The notes below the pieces were generated by a model. The model was not told the DNA's origin and did no database searches. It saw nothing but the letters and a program-made list of their open reading frames with translations. This document shows positions 11,789-22,262 of a stretch of DNA of 64,000 nt, piece after piece (the first letter of the stretch is position 1; the number at the start of each line of letters is the position of its first letter). The stretch is from Catonia carolina (taxonomy: Eukaryota > Arthropoda > Insecta > Hemiptera > Achilidae): assembly GCA_035578175.1 (NCBI GenBank), contig JAQMRL010000015.1:20331672-20395671 (forward strand), written 5' to 3'. Both the position numbers and the translations under genes were made by a program.

Positions 11789-12736
11789 ACGGGTGATTCA
11801 AAAAGAGCGCCGGTTTTTAAACGGCTGGTAAATTTTTGTTTATCGGTTGGCAACATTGTTAGACCTCATTTCTATTTCGGAGAACATTCCGATTGACGAT
11901 TCAGTTGTAGTTTCTCTTGTTCGCAGTGTAGTACTCTCGCAGTCTGTGTCTAACCATGGAGAAGTTTGCACAACGAGTGTTAATCGTCAAAACATTTTAC
12001 CAGAGTGGAGAGAGTTATGCGGCTACTGTCAGGCGACTTCGCGGTACTCTAGGACGTAATGAAGCACCGAATGAATCAACAGTTCGCAGGCTCATGAAAA
12101 AATTTTTTGAGACGGGTTCAACAGTCGACCTTAAATGTTCTGGACGTCGTCGTTCTGGCCGAACTGAGCAGAACGTTGCGTTGGTTCGTGACAATGTGGC
12201 TGTTAGCCCAGCAAAATCAATACGTCGCCATTCTCAACAATTGGGTTTGCAATGTTCTTCTGTACGGAGAATTCTTCGGCACGATCTCCAATATCACCCG
12301 TATAAAATTCAGTTTCTGCACGAGAAACAATGTTGTTGCTCCGTAAACGGTTCCAGGACCGCATCATTTCTCGTAATTCCGACCATCAATGGCCACCAAG
12401 GTTGTGTGACTTGACGCCTTGTGACTTTCATCTTTGGGGTCATCTGAAGTCATTGGTGTATGCCAATAAACCCCGAAACATCAATGACTTGAAGGAGGAA
12501 ATTCGACGGGTTATCGGGCAAATGGAAGTCGAAACTTGTCGTGCAGTAATATCCAATTTCATGGACAGAGTTGATGCGTGCCAGCGCAGTAGAGGAGGAC
12601 ACATGCATGACATCATTTTTCATACATGAAATCGGAAGGTAAGATGAACTTGTTGATGTATTTATTTTCAGTTTTTCAATAAAATAAATCTCTTAATTTG
12701 ATATATCAAAACCGGCGCTCTTTTTGAATCACCCTA
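11789..12736 (+). mobile_element. Tc1/mariner-like element, internally deleted
   Basis: Inverted ends of about 28 bp (GGGTGATTCAAAAAGAGCGC at 11791 and its complement ending near 12735) enclose about 950 bp. TA-containing flanks fit the superfamily. The outermost 2-3 bases differ between the ends, so the limits are accurate only to a few bases. Confidence 0.8.
11956..12629 (+). pseudogene. Deleted transposase of the Tc1-like element
   Basis: The N-terminal part (11956-12320) is a helix-turn-helix region: ERVLIVKTFY-like start, YAATVRRLR, NESTVRRLMKKFFETGSTVD, then a second domain with SIRRHSQQLGLQCSSVRRIL. The C-terminal part resumes in another frame (12330-12629) with CDLTPCDFHLWGHLKSLVY, which holds the last catalytic Asp, and ends with RSRGGHMHDIIFHT. 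The middle, with the first two catalytic acidic residues, is missing. It cannot encode an active transposase. Confidence 0.85.
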
Positions 12737-12860
12737 TATTTTCATAAAAAAGTATTTTTTTGACGTAATTTAATGTTTTTTTCTGGTAGAACTAGGCCTA
12801 AACTATTGAAAAACAGAAAAACCCAAAAATCGAAATTTTTAGTTGGCCATCTTCCCTTAA

Positions 12861-13205
12861 ACTTAGAGTTTACAGAGTAATATAGGCATTATTCAATTTT
12901 TTTTATCTCTGTCAATCAATAAAACGAATTCTATTATCTGATTTTCTTACAAATCCAACAGAAATATATTATAAACAATCATAAAAAATAAAAAATTTAC
13001 AAAATGTGTTCATTGGAAAAACTGGAACACTCTCTTTAAATGTTTTGAGTTATTCCTGAGCAGTAAGTTACATCTTGAATGTTCAAATAAATGTTCAAGT
13101 AAATATTGTTGTGAAAATGAAACAAAATTTTTAATCATTAGTTTCCACTTTAGAAGGACTTTTCTTGTGTAATTTGTAATTTAATATAATTATTGTAATA
13201 TAAAA
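12861..13205. other. No recognisable feature
   Basis: AT-rich spacer. Confidence 0.4.
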
Positions 13206-13800
13206 TTCTGCCCATAACAAACAGGTGGAGTTTCAAATTATTTACACTAAATCTGTTCGTTGCAGGGCTAAAATAAATAGTTCTGCCGGCCGCATTGGCG
13301 CAGTTGGTAACGTGCTCGCCTTTCATCATGCGGTCCTGGGTTCGAGTCCCACTCAGGCACGGCATATTTTCATACGTTACAAAAAATCATTTCATCCTCA
13401 TCACACACAGTTGCACCCCAACGTCGTCGCTAATGACCTTGATGTTGATGCGACGTTAAATAAATTAAAAAAAAAAAATAGTTCTGTTTCTTATCACATG
13501 GTCAGCCGATTAAATGACTGAATAATTCAGAGCAGAAGAGGTAGAGGTGTAAAACACACTAATCAAAGTTATCTCCTCTGAAAGTTATGAAATTTCATTA
13601 TACAGCCCTGTGGCGAATGAGCTGAAGGTGTCATTTGTAGAGTAGAAAATATGGGCTTTTCAGAGTGACCGGCATGCTGATAAGGATACTTTTAAACTCA
13701 GTGAGGAAGGCAAAAAGTAAACCACCTCACTCCTTGTTTTATTTAGTAAAACCTCTACAGGTTCAAACCAGCCTTTCGGCTGAAGACCTAAACAACAACA
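13206..13800 (+). mobile_element. SINE A split by SINE S
   Basis: A SINE A copy starts TCTGCCCATAACAAACAGG at 13207 and ends GACCTAAACAACAAC near 13799. It is interrupted at its AAATAGTTCTG site by the tRNA-derived SINE at 13286-13475. Confidence 0.9.
13286..13475 (+). mobile_element. tRNA-derived SINE S, 11-bp TSD
   Basis: AAATAGTTCTG at 13275-13285 and 13476-13486 flank the insert. Its head is tRNA-like: A box TGGCGCAGTTGG and B box GGTTCGAGTCCC. The 3' part, GTCGCTAATGACC...TGATGCGACGTTAAATAAA, matches LINE 3' ends at 33069-33128 and 58437-58490. The tail is poly-A. A second copy is at 61568-61755. Confidence 0.92.
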
Positions 13801-14144
13801 ATTTAAAATACATAACTGAATACAATCATATAGGTATGTCAAAAGCAGTACATTAAATTTATGTTAAAAAATATTTTTTATAAATACAAAAATAACAAGT
13901 AGTTTTTTTCTTACAATTACTTTATTTTAAGCATACCTAACAGGTAAAAGGTTTGGGATTATATAAATTTTATGTCTATTTATTAATCAATTTATCAGTT
14001 TTATTTGTGTACAATTAAAATCTATCATTTGTCGGTCTGAACCAATGAAAATTGATTCTACCTGCTCACTTACTAACCAGTTTTGACCGAACCAACACAT
14101 TCGCCTGCTAACTAGATATGCGAATGAATGTTATCTTGTTTTAA
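13801..14144. other. No recognisable feature
   Basis: AT-rich spacer. Confidence 0.4.
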
Positions 14145-14630
14145 GAGGAAACTGTACTTTGTATCCCGATAATGTTAAATTTGCTAATTTTAGGTACATT
14201 TTTCATAGGATTGGTGAAAGATAGGAAAACGAAATTTTACACAATTATAGGGTGGTTTTAGCACTGATATTTTTTCAATTTAATCTGTTGGACCATAAAG
14301 TATTTAAAAGAATAACGAATAACATAAAATTTTTACAATTTTTTTCTACGTTTTTTGTATATTAATAATTGACACCTGAAGAAGTAAACACAATGTCGGT
14401 GAATGTGCATAATTAACTGGTAAACATTTCAGCCTGGTAGGTTAAATGGTTTCTGAGAAAACCGTACTTAATATTAAAAATCTAAATTTACGGGAAAAGG
14501 CACAAATAAAAACAAAATGTACACAAACAAGTTTAATTTTCCATCAACAGTTTGGTTAGAAAGCTGCACCAACAGCGGAGAATATTAGAAATAGTGAAGC
14601 AGATATTTAAAAAAAACTAAAATTTTATTT
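14145..14630 (+). repeat. Family F, second partial copy
   Basis: Collinear with 11175-11700: ACTGTACTTTGTATCC, TAGGTACATTTTTCATAGGA, TTTCAGCCTGGTAGGTT and the CATCAACAGTT/GCTGCACCAACAGC stretch all recur in order. It also begins after a TTAA (14141-14144). The right end is missing. Confidence 0.7.
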
Positions 14631-14639
14631 TATCTGTAT

Positions 14640-14870
14640 TGTTTTTATTTGTACGTAGTATTTAGTACATTAGTTAAGTTATTTATTGTATTAGTTGATT
14701 ATAATTAGTTTATTATTTTATAAAGTGATTTAATTGTAACATACTTGTAGATTGTAATCACTTATCTAATTGTAATTATAGTAGTAATAAATACTTGTAA
14801 TTTTAAACTGTAGTGTGTTATTTAATTTACCCAGATCCCGAAACGGATCTTAGAGGTAATTGTCACAATA
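14640..14870 (+). repeat. Dispersed repeat with AGATCCCGAAACGGATCT hairpin
   Basis: The stretch ATAAATACTTGTAATT...TTTACCCAGATCCCGAAACGG...TTAG recurs, diverged, at about 19390-19500 and 59540-59610. The core contains a short inverted repeat, AGATCC/GGATCT. It could be an LTR end or a SINE tail; there is no coding content. Confidence 0.45.
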
Positions 14871-14945
14871 CAAATCAGTGAGAAGCAGAGATATTGGCAG
14901 GTCAAAGAAAAGATGGGTACCGGAACAGGTAGGAGTGCCTAATCC

Positions 14946-15087
14946 ATGAAGAGGAGGAGGAGGAGGAGGAGGAGGAGAAGGAGAAGAAGAAGAAGTAGGA
15001 GGAGGAGGAGGAGTAGGAGGAGGAGGAGTAGGAGGAGGAGGAGTAGGAGGAGGAGGAGTAGGAGGAGGAGGAGCAGAAGAAGAAGAA
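14946..15087 (+). repeat. Polypurine AGG/GTAGGAGGAGGA microsatellite
   Basis: About 140 bp of pure purine on this strand except for isolated T and C, with a higher-order GTAGGAGGAGGA period from about 14996 to 15073. It reads as poly-Arg in one frame, which is not coding. Mirror-repeat purine tracts of this kind can form triplex DNA. Confidence 0.9.
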
Positions 15088-15094
15088 AAATTAA

Positions 15095-15587
15095 TTATTT
15101 ATTTATTTTACTTTCAAAATCATTAATAATCAAGTTGAAACGTTAAGTAATTTACAATAACCAGAGTTATAAACTCATTCCTTTATTCCGGATTCCAAGT
15201 ATATAATATTTTTAAAAGCAGTATAACGATGCACAGGACTTTATATCGGCGTTGTTGGCATTGTCATTGTTATTATTTTGTACCGGATATTATTAATGGC
15301 GTCGAGACAACATTTACTGTTTCATTATTATTAATTACTTATCTCACTGAAACCGTGTTTCGCATCACAAATTGTTCTGCTCTGGAACTCTTGCTATACT
15401 GCTGATGTTTCACCCGAACACACACGTCACATTCTGCCTGTCTGTTATACCCACCCTTATGTTAAGGGTACACTAATACTACTATTGTTGACAACTACTT
15501 GTTGTACTATTAGTATATTTGTTATTCACCGATATCTAACGTTCTAGTATCTTTAATTTATTCAGTTACTTAACGCCAATCTCTATA
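15095..15587. other. No recognisable feature
   Basis: Ordinary AT-rich sequence up to the palindromic MITE. Confidence 0.4.
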
Positions 15588-15589
15588 TA

Positions 15590-16957
15590 CAGGGTGATTC
15601 ATGAAGATATAAGGAAACTTTGAAAGCCCATTGTACATGTAAAATTAATGAAAAAAGTTTATATAAACATGGGTCTGGATCATCAGGAGATGCCTGAATA
15701 AAAGATGTTTCTCTGATGGGATATGGAAACCCGTCTCGAAAGAAGAAGTATACAGAAATACAGAACCTCTAGCAGACCAGATGAGGAAAAAGAGAATTTC
15801 CTTCTTTGGACATCTCTTGAGGATCGACTCTTCCAGAATTTCAAAACAAATCATCAACTTTTTCCTTAACGGAAAAACTCAGCCCCACTGGATCAGGGAA
15901 ATTAAGGAGGACATGAACGGGCTCCAAATCTCACTTGCGGACCTTAAAACAAAAGCCGGAAATTACCACAGGCTGAAAACCACAAGACTTGAACAGCAGA
16001 AACCAACGAAACGACAGAAAGTTGTGTATTCTGACAAGGAACGGCAGAGAAGATCGGATGGATTGAGGGAATACTGGAGAAAGTTCAAGGAGGGAAACAT
16101 CAGGAAGGGACTCCAAAAACTGAAAGATTGAACCGCAAAAATTGAAATGAGCTCTTTTTAGTTTGATGAACTTATGTAGTCCTATGTGGCCATAAAAAAA
16201 AACATGGGTCTGGAAATGCTTCGTTTCCGAGTTACGGCTAGCGAAAGATTTCGCCCGGATTTCAGCTCACCAGGTGAAATGAGGTCTTTCTGAAATTCTG
16301 GTAAGGTAGATTAAGGGGCGAATTCAATCGTTTCTTATGGTTTTTAATCTGATAAATTGAATAAAACAGGTCCCAGAACTGTAAGTCAAATAATTTTTGA
16401 GAAAACCAGTGTCAAAAGCAAAAAATGGAGTGAAAAAAACACATTTTTCCATTTTTGTTTTTCCGGTTAATTTTACTTTGTATTGTTATGAATAAAAATT
16501 TATTTAATCAAGCATATATTCGCTTTCTATGTACTTTATTTACACCGGTTTGTTCAGAATAAAATTTTCTACATGTTTTATTCAAACATTTTAACTGTTT
16601 CTTGGTGAAATAACAAAGTTATTGTTGCCCAAAGATGAAAAAATGTGTTTTCACTCCATTTTTTGCATTTGACACTGGTTTTCTTAAAAACTATTTAACT
16701 TACAGTTCTCGGATCTGGTTTATTCAATTTATCAGGTCAAAAACCATAAGAAACGATTAAATTCGCCCCTTAATCTACCTTACCAGAATTTCAGGAAGAC
16801 CTCATTTCACCTGGTGAGCTGAAATCCGGGCGAAACGTTTGCTAGCCGTAACTCGGAAACGAAGCATTTGCGGACCCATATTTATATAAACTTTTTTCAT
16901 TTTTTTACATGTACAATGAGCTTCTAAAGTTTCTGCATATCTTCGTGAATCACTCTG
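15590..16957. mobile_element. Palindromic MITE family C, copy 1, split by LINE
   Basis: The ends CAGGGTGATTCATGAAG and CTTCGTGAATCACTCTG are complementary, and TA flanks both sides (15588-15589, 16958-16959). The complementarity extends through most of the element: 16201-16440 pairs with about 16660-16900. Without the 521-bp LINE insertion and its TSD it is about 830 bp. There is no coding capacity. Copy 2 is at 45954-46964 and a related palindrome at 51274-52336. Confidence 0.88.
15680..16200 (+). pseudogene. LINE 3' end inserted in MITE, 14-15 bp TSD
   Basis: AACATGGGTCTGGA occurs at 15666-15679 and 16201-16214. The insert encodes a 5'-truncated ORF2 C-terminus (RKKRISFFGHLLRIDSSRI, then a basic tail) ending at 16131, followed by a 3'UTR ending GTGGCCATAAAAAAAA. 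It is the same family as 6170-6840. Confidence 0.9.
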
Positions 16958-17227
16958 TATATAAATGCGGAAACTTCCCTGACTGCTCGTTGTTAATCTA
17001 ATTTTCCGATCAGATGATACAGTGTACAATAAAGACTCTTTACTTAATGAAAGTGTTGTATGCGTAAGAATAAAAGTGTCGTATGGCAATGGAATCGGTG
17101 AGTGGAAAAAGGGTAACATTCCAAAATCCTTACTTTTGAGAAATTAAAAAAATTGTTTTGCGACTTTGTTTTTGGTTTAATGGTAAAATGTTCAGTTGGT
17201 CATTTGTAGTACTATATTAAAGCTTTT

Positions 17228-17880
17228 TAATCTTCTTCAGGTGCCTTCTCCATTACAAAGGTTGGCTATCATCATGGTCAGTCGTACCTTGTCCACTGCT
17301 GCTCTGAAAAGGTCATGCGACAAGCAGTTAAACGCTTCTCTCAGGTTTTTTAACCAGGATATTCGTCTGTGTCCCACCGAGCGTTTACCAACGAGTTTCC
17401 CTTGAATTATGAGATGCAGAATCTCATGATGTGTCCAAGGTATGTCAGTTTCTTATCTTTATGCTCTGCAGGATTTCCAGCTCTTTCCCCATTCTTCTGA
17501 GGACCTCCATATTTGTGACCCTGTCCGTTCACGGTATTCGAAGCATCCTCCCGTAGGTCCACATTTCAAACGCTTGTAGACGGGTCTCACATTCTTTGGT
17601 GAGTGTCCACGCCTCTACCCCATACAAGAGGATGGGAAAGACGTAGCACTTCAAAAGGCGGGTCCTGGTTTCGAGGCTCAGGTCGCGGGCCGATAGAAGA
17701 GATTCCTCATTTTTAGGAATGCTGCCCTGGCCTTTTCAATTCTGATCTTTATTTCTGGCAGGTGGCTTGCACTGCAATTGACTCGGATTCCCAGATAATT
17801 ATAGGCTTCCACTTGTTCGATTCTGTCTTGCCCAGCAAAAAGTTGTTCCTGTAAACTGTCTCGCTTAAGCTAAGTTTTTT
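17228..17880 (-). pseudogene. RTE-type LINE, ORF2 C-terminus
   Basis: On the minus strand a decayed frame gives DRVTNMEVLRRMGKELEIL, LTYLGHIMR, then a region equivalent to RTE C-terminal FRAAVDKVRLTMMIANL and NGEGT just before 17228. This end is shared with 34800-35157 and 59165-59390. Several stops and frameshifts are present. Confidence 0.75.
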
Positions 17881-18522
17881 AATGGTGACTAGAATTTATT
17901 TTACAATAATCATGGGATTGATTTTTGATTATTAATATGTTGACTATTCACCTTTTTTTAGATTTGATACAAGTAAATAGGAAAAATTAAGTTGAAAAAA
18001 CAAAATAATGTGCCAATATGCTATAAAACTTTATTTATATTTCAAAACAATTAATAGTTACATTTTGATTAATAACACAAAAACCAGTGGTCCAACTGCT
18101 GTTCACTATTGAATGGAAGAAGGGTAATGTTCCTGGAATATTATCCTTTTTCCACTAGTAAATTTGTAATGTAGCTTACTTGCTTTTAAATACAAGGAAT
18201 ATTCCCCTTTTATCAACCAATAGATGCGCTGAAGTAAACTTAACAAAGCTGCTATCTTCGTTAAATTTCGCATTTTTTGGAATATTACCCTTGTTCCACT
18301 CATCGATTCTGTCGATGCTCGATAAATCGAATAAAATAGTGAAAATGAAAAGTAAAGTTTCAACAACTTTTAATTGTACAAGACAAAACTTTCATGGAGA
18401 AATAGGTCTTAGTACTTTCATAGCAATTTCCACTAAACTATATTTTTGTTACATAGCACCTTCATCCACTAAGCTCTACAATTTTCAATTTGATTATAGT
18501 AATTGTAATTTATTAGCAAATT
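17881..18522. other. No recognisable feature
   Basis: AT-rich. Two related short segments containing GGAATATTACCCTTGTTCCACT-like sequence (near 18115-18160 and 18280-18300) hint at an old repeat. Confidence 0.35.
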
Positions 18523-18531
18523 TAAGTAAGA

Positions 18532-19381
18532 GTTCTTCTTCTTCTTCTGCCTTTCAAGGATTAGACATCTCTGCCCGTTCCAAACCTCTCAAATCTGCCC
18601 ATCTCTTTCTCGGGCGTTCTCGTTCTCTCCTGCCCTCCGGTTTATAGCCCAGTATCTGGTTAGGTATCCTATCCTCCCGCATTCTTTTTACATGCTCTGA
18701 CCACTGCATTCTGTTCTGGGATACCTTGTTGTTTATAGAGAAGATGTTGAGTTCTTTCCTTATCTCGGTATTCCTGTAACGATCTTCTCTACTACACCCA
18801 CACGTATATCGAAGAAATTTCATTTCTCGCTTTGATAACACCCAAGTTTCACTGCCATAGAGTAGGGTCGGCACTGCTAATGTTTTATAAAATCTCACTC
18901 TCGTGTTTTTGGTGGTGCTATTTTTTAAAGTGCGGTTGATAGTTCCGCTTATTTGCTGAAATCGGTGCATCTTATTGTAAACATATTTTCCTGTTGGTAT
19001 GTAATGTTGCAATCTAGATACTGAAAGTGGGAGATCTGTTCCAAAATATTATTATCTATAACTTTGCTTCTGACTGGCTCCTTCCCCCTGAATGCCATTA
19101 CCTTTGTCTTCTTTGTTGAAACTGTTAACTTATATACTTTGTAGAGTTTGTTCAGCATGAAAAGTGCTCTCTGCAGGTCATCCTCATTCTCCTGTAGTAC
19201 TATCAGGTCATCGGCAAATAATAGGTAGTTTACAACCCTATCTTCTCCTATGAGAATTCCAGTGTGTATTTGAGACTTCCACCTTCTGATCACGTCATCT
19301 AAATAAATATTAAACAAAGTGGGTGATAGACCACACCCTTGCCTTACTCCTCTATTTGTAATTACTTCTTCAGAATAAGAC
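18532..19381 (-). pseudogene. Non-LTR retrotransposon RT fragment, 9-bp TSD
   Basis: TAAGTAAGA flanks the insert at 18523-18531 and 19382-19390. Minus-strand frames contain RQGCGLSPTLFNIYLDDVI and the catalytic LLFADDLIVL, a frameshift near 19010, then the thumb (LYGSETWVLSKREMKFLR), KRMREDRIPNQILGYKP and GRPRKRW-like end. The 3' end has a GAA-repeat tail (TTCTTCTTCTTC on this strand). It is 5' truncated inside the RT palm. It is RTE/BovB-like; the clade is not certain. Confidence 0.85.
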
Positions 19382-19390
19382 TAAGTAAGA

Positions 19391-20410
19391 CTATTAATTG
19401 TAATTTATAGTGTGTAATAAATACTTGTTTGTAATTCTAACGGTAGTATGTTAATTATTTATTTTACCCGGATCCTGAAACGGACCTTAGCAATAAACGT
19501 TAAAGTATATTTTTTATTCTATACGAATAAACAAACATCTTTATACATGCTATGATCTGATCATCTTATACTTTGAGCGGTGCGGAAATAAAAATATCCA
19601 ATATTTTGTCTAAAATTATGTAAGTTCTTTCTCTGTCTACATAATATATGTAGGAAAGAAAAAATAAGATGCAAAAGTATATCTTTCAAATAAGTAGATT
19701 TTATTACAAATAACGTTCGGTTTTTACTCCCGTGTCTAACATAAAATACTGTTCATTCATACTTTTTTCAGAACATCCGATAAAAAAGCTTTTCTAAAAC
19801 TTTGTACCGATTTCATTTCTCACTAAATCTTCTTTCATATACTTAGGTATTCTTTCTCTATCCTCAAACTACATGCATGATATTTTTATTTCTACTTCTT
19901 ACCATTATTTTTATGTCGCTAAACTATCTGGTGAAATTTCATTCGTGATAAGGAATGATAAATTTTAAATCAATATTAAATAATATATATAATTTTATAG
20001 AAATGCTGTTAAATTTATGTTTCATTTTATTCAATACTATTTTAGTTTATCTAAATACTGTAGTTTTTATTTTCTGTATAGGGTGATTGAAAAATTTAAC
20101 GGCTATTTCTTTGGAAACGATTGTATAACTAAATATTTTTTTAAATTAGAATACAGTAAAATCTACAATCTACTCTTAAGCAGAATAATGAGTAGATGAG
20201 TTTTCTTTGTTATGTCATGATCGAAGAACCCGAAATAGTAGACCTACGTGAATTTAATTTAGGCGTTATCTTGTGGCTTTAAAATGAATGATGTCTTCGT
20301 TTCAGCCTGCGAGTGTCATTTGAATTGTGTAAGAGTAAGATGGTGAGATGATTAGTTTTATCTGTTATGATTTAGTGTAGATTATTTTATGTGATAAATA
20401 ATTTTATTTC
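19391..20410. other. Mostly unannotated AT-rich sequence
   Basis: The first 110 bp repeat the 14640-14870 family. The rest has no coding frame or family match that I can see. Confidence 0.4.
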
Positions 20411-20414
20411 TTTA

Positions 20415-21420
20415 GTAAAATTGGACTTTTCGGTAACAAAACCATACTTCGAGAACGTCAAGGTGATATTGAATATCGTTTGAAGCATGAACAGGTTCAT
20501 CAGAGGATAACAGAACAACAGTATCATCAACGAACGTAACAAGCAAAGTTGTAGGAATTTGTGACATATCCGAAATGAAAATAGAAAACAGTAAGGAAGC
20601 TAAAACTGATCCTTGGGGTACTCCTGCCCTGATATGGAAGAAGTCGGACTTGGAGGTTCCTACAGGAAGGTGGACTTGGAGGTTCCTAAGAAAGCTAAAA
20701 CTGATCCTTGGGGTACTCCAGCCCTGATATAGAAGAAGTCGGACTTGGAGGTTCCTAAGAAAGCTAAAACTGATCCTTGGGGTACTCCAGCCCTGATATA
20801 GAAGAAGTCGGACTTGGAGGTTCCTACAGGAAGGTGGACTTGGAGGTTCCTAAGAAAGCTAAAACTGATCCTTGGGGTACTCCAGCCCTGATATGGAAGA
20901 AGTCGGACTTGGAGGTTCCTACAGGAAGGTGGACTTGGAGGTTCCTAAGAAAGCTAAAACTGATCCTTGGGGTACTCCAGCCCTGATATGGAAGAAGTCG
21001 GACTTGGAGGTTCCTACAGGAAGGTGGACTTGGAGGTTCCTAAGAAAGCTAAAACTGATCCTTGGGGTACTCCAGCCCTGATATAGAAGAAGTCGGACTT
21101 GGAGGTTCCTAAGAAAGCTAAAACTGATCCTTGGGGTACTCCAGCCCTGATATAGAAGAAGTCGGACTTGGAGGTTCCTACAGGAAGGTGGACTTGGAGG
21201 TTCCTAAGAAAGCTAAAACTGATCCTTGGGGTACTCCAGCCCTGATATGGAAGAAGTCGGACTTGGAGGTTCCTACAGGAAGGTGGACTTGGAGGTTCCT
21301 AAGAAAGCTAAAACTGATCCTTGGGGTACTCCAGCCCTGATATAGAAGAAGTCGGACTTGTAGGTTCCTACAGATACCGTATAAAAGTTTATCTATAAGG
21401 ATTGATAGCAAAATGTGAAA
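20415..21420 (-). pseudogene. Jockey-like LINE RT with an internal tandem array
   Basis: On the minus strand 20440-20570 gives the RT palm with active-site TFVDDTVVLLSSDEPVHA, preceded (20580-20640) by the conserved AGVPQGSVLA region. That region has been amplified into the 20600-21375 array, after which the upstream RT frame resumes (SILIDKLLYGI). A sister fragment at 56745-57025 has about two units only. Confidence 0.8.
20600..21375 (-). repeat. 95/69-bp tandem array derived from LINE RT
   Basis: CTAAAACTGATCCTTGGGG starts at 20600, 20695, 20764, 20859, 20954, 21049, 21118, 21213 and 21308, giving periods 95, 69, 95, 95, 95, 69, 95, 95. The 69-bp form lacks one copy of a 26-bp sub-repeat around GGACTTGGAGGTTCCTA. 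On the minus strand each unit encodes RAGVPQGSVLAFL, the RT motif. The 95-bp period is not a multiple of three, so no frame is kept. Confidence 0.95.
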
Positions 21421-21454
21421 AAAATGTATACCTATAGTTACTTGAGTCACGAGT

Positions 21455-22262
21455 TTGCCCTAGTTTGCAACGAGGGGTAAAGGGGGAAAAGCACCAGTGC
21501 GCATGCGTGACTGCTTAAATTTCAGTACAATAGACATAACAACTTGTACTATACCCAGAGCATATGACGTATATCGCGGAACTTTTCGGAGGTTACCTGT
21601 ACGAATACAACGTTACTGTTTGTAACCGTAAACAGAAATGTTAGTTTCTTGAAAACGTGGGCAGACTTTTCACAGTGCTAAACGAAATATAATATGTAGA
21701 GTAATAAAATGCTGTGATGTTAAAGCTGAACAAAAAACCTTTCCCTTGCCTCTTAACAAAAGCCATGAGCGAGTGGCTAACTACTGTGATGTTTCTCTTT
21801 CCACAATTCGAAAAATAAAGTAGGAAATTAAATACATGAAGAAGCTATTGTTCAACAGTTTTGTTGACACCTGGTAAAAAAAGTAAACGGTTAGGTAGAC
21901 TAGTGAGACTGATAGTGAAGACGACGGTGACAGTGATAGTGAAGAAGGCGATTCATTTAAAGAAAATTTTGATCCAATGTAATAATGTAGCTGGTAATTA
22001 CAGTAAATCAATCATTTTCAAGTAATATAATTAAGCTATAGGCAATATTACAGGTCACATATATTTCTTTTAAGGTTAATGAAGAAAACATTTTCTGGGA
22101 ATAAACCACAGCTTACAAAATGTATGTAGAAACTGCACGGTAGTGAAATGTATAAGTAGTGTCTCACTGTTGAGGTTGTCACAACTGTCTAATTTTCACT
22201 TCCCTTGCTCACACCTCATACATACGCAAAAGGTAATCTCGTGAATTTAGTATCTATACAGT
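21455..22262 (+). mobile_element. Family D element with HTH transposase remnant
   Basis: In one frame from about 21662 the sequence reads FHSAKRNIICRVIKCC, ERVANYCDVSLSTIRKIK and a stop, then KKLLFNSFVDTW. This is a recruitment helix-turn-helix typical of Tc1/IS630-like transposase N-termini. A later acidic stretch (SEDDGDSDSEEGDSF) lies in another frame. Two more copies are at 57030-57838 and 57839-59110. The element limits are set by comparing copies; no clear inverted ends. Confidence 0.65.

Larger units (their letters stand above)
11175..12856. mobile_element. Family F MITE (TTAA-flanked), split by Tc1-like element
   Basis: TTAA at 11171-11174 precedes TGGGAGACTGTAC, and GGCCATCTTCCC precedes TTAA at 12857-12860; the terminal inverted match is short. 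The left part (11175-11780) is clearly repeated at 14145-14630 in the same orientation. Removing the Tc1-like insertion (11789-12736) leaves about 730 bp. The limits are inferred from TTAA and one partial second copy. Confidence 0.45.

Noticed and set aside
13286..13360. Functional tRNA gene
   Set aside because: A and B boxes are good but the arms do not pair as a mature tRNA, and the unit has a TSD, extra body and poly-A tail, so it is a SINE. The same applies to 61690-61755 and 5630-5713.
14946..15146. Arginine-rich protein ORF
   Set aside because: Translation of a purine microsatellite.
18954..19317. Host gene encoding a reverse transcriptase-like protein
   Set aside because: Frameshifted, 5'-truncated and TSD-flanked, so a dead LINE copy.
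20600..21375. Regular repeats suggesting a CRISPR-like array
   Set aside because: Units are contiguous 95/69-bp tandem copies without unique spacers, and they derive from a LINE reverse transcriptase.
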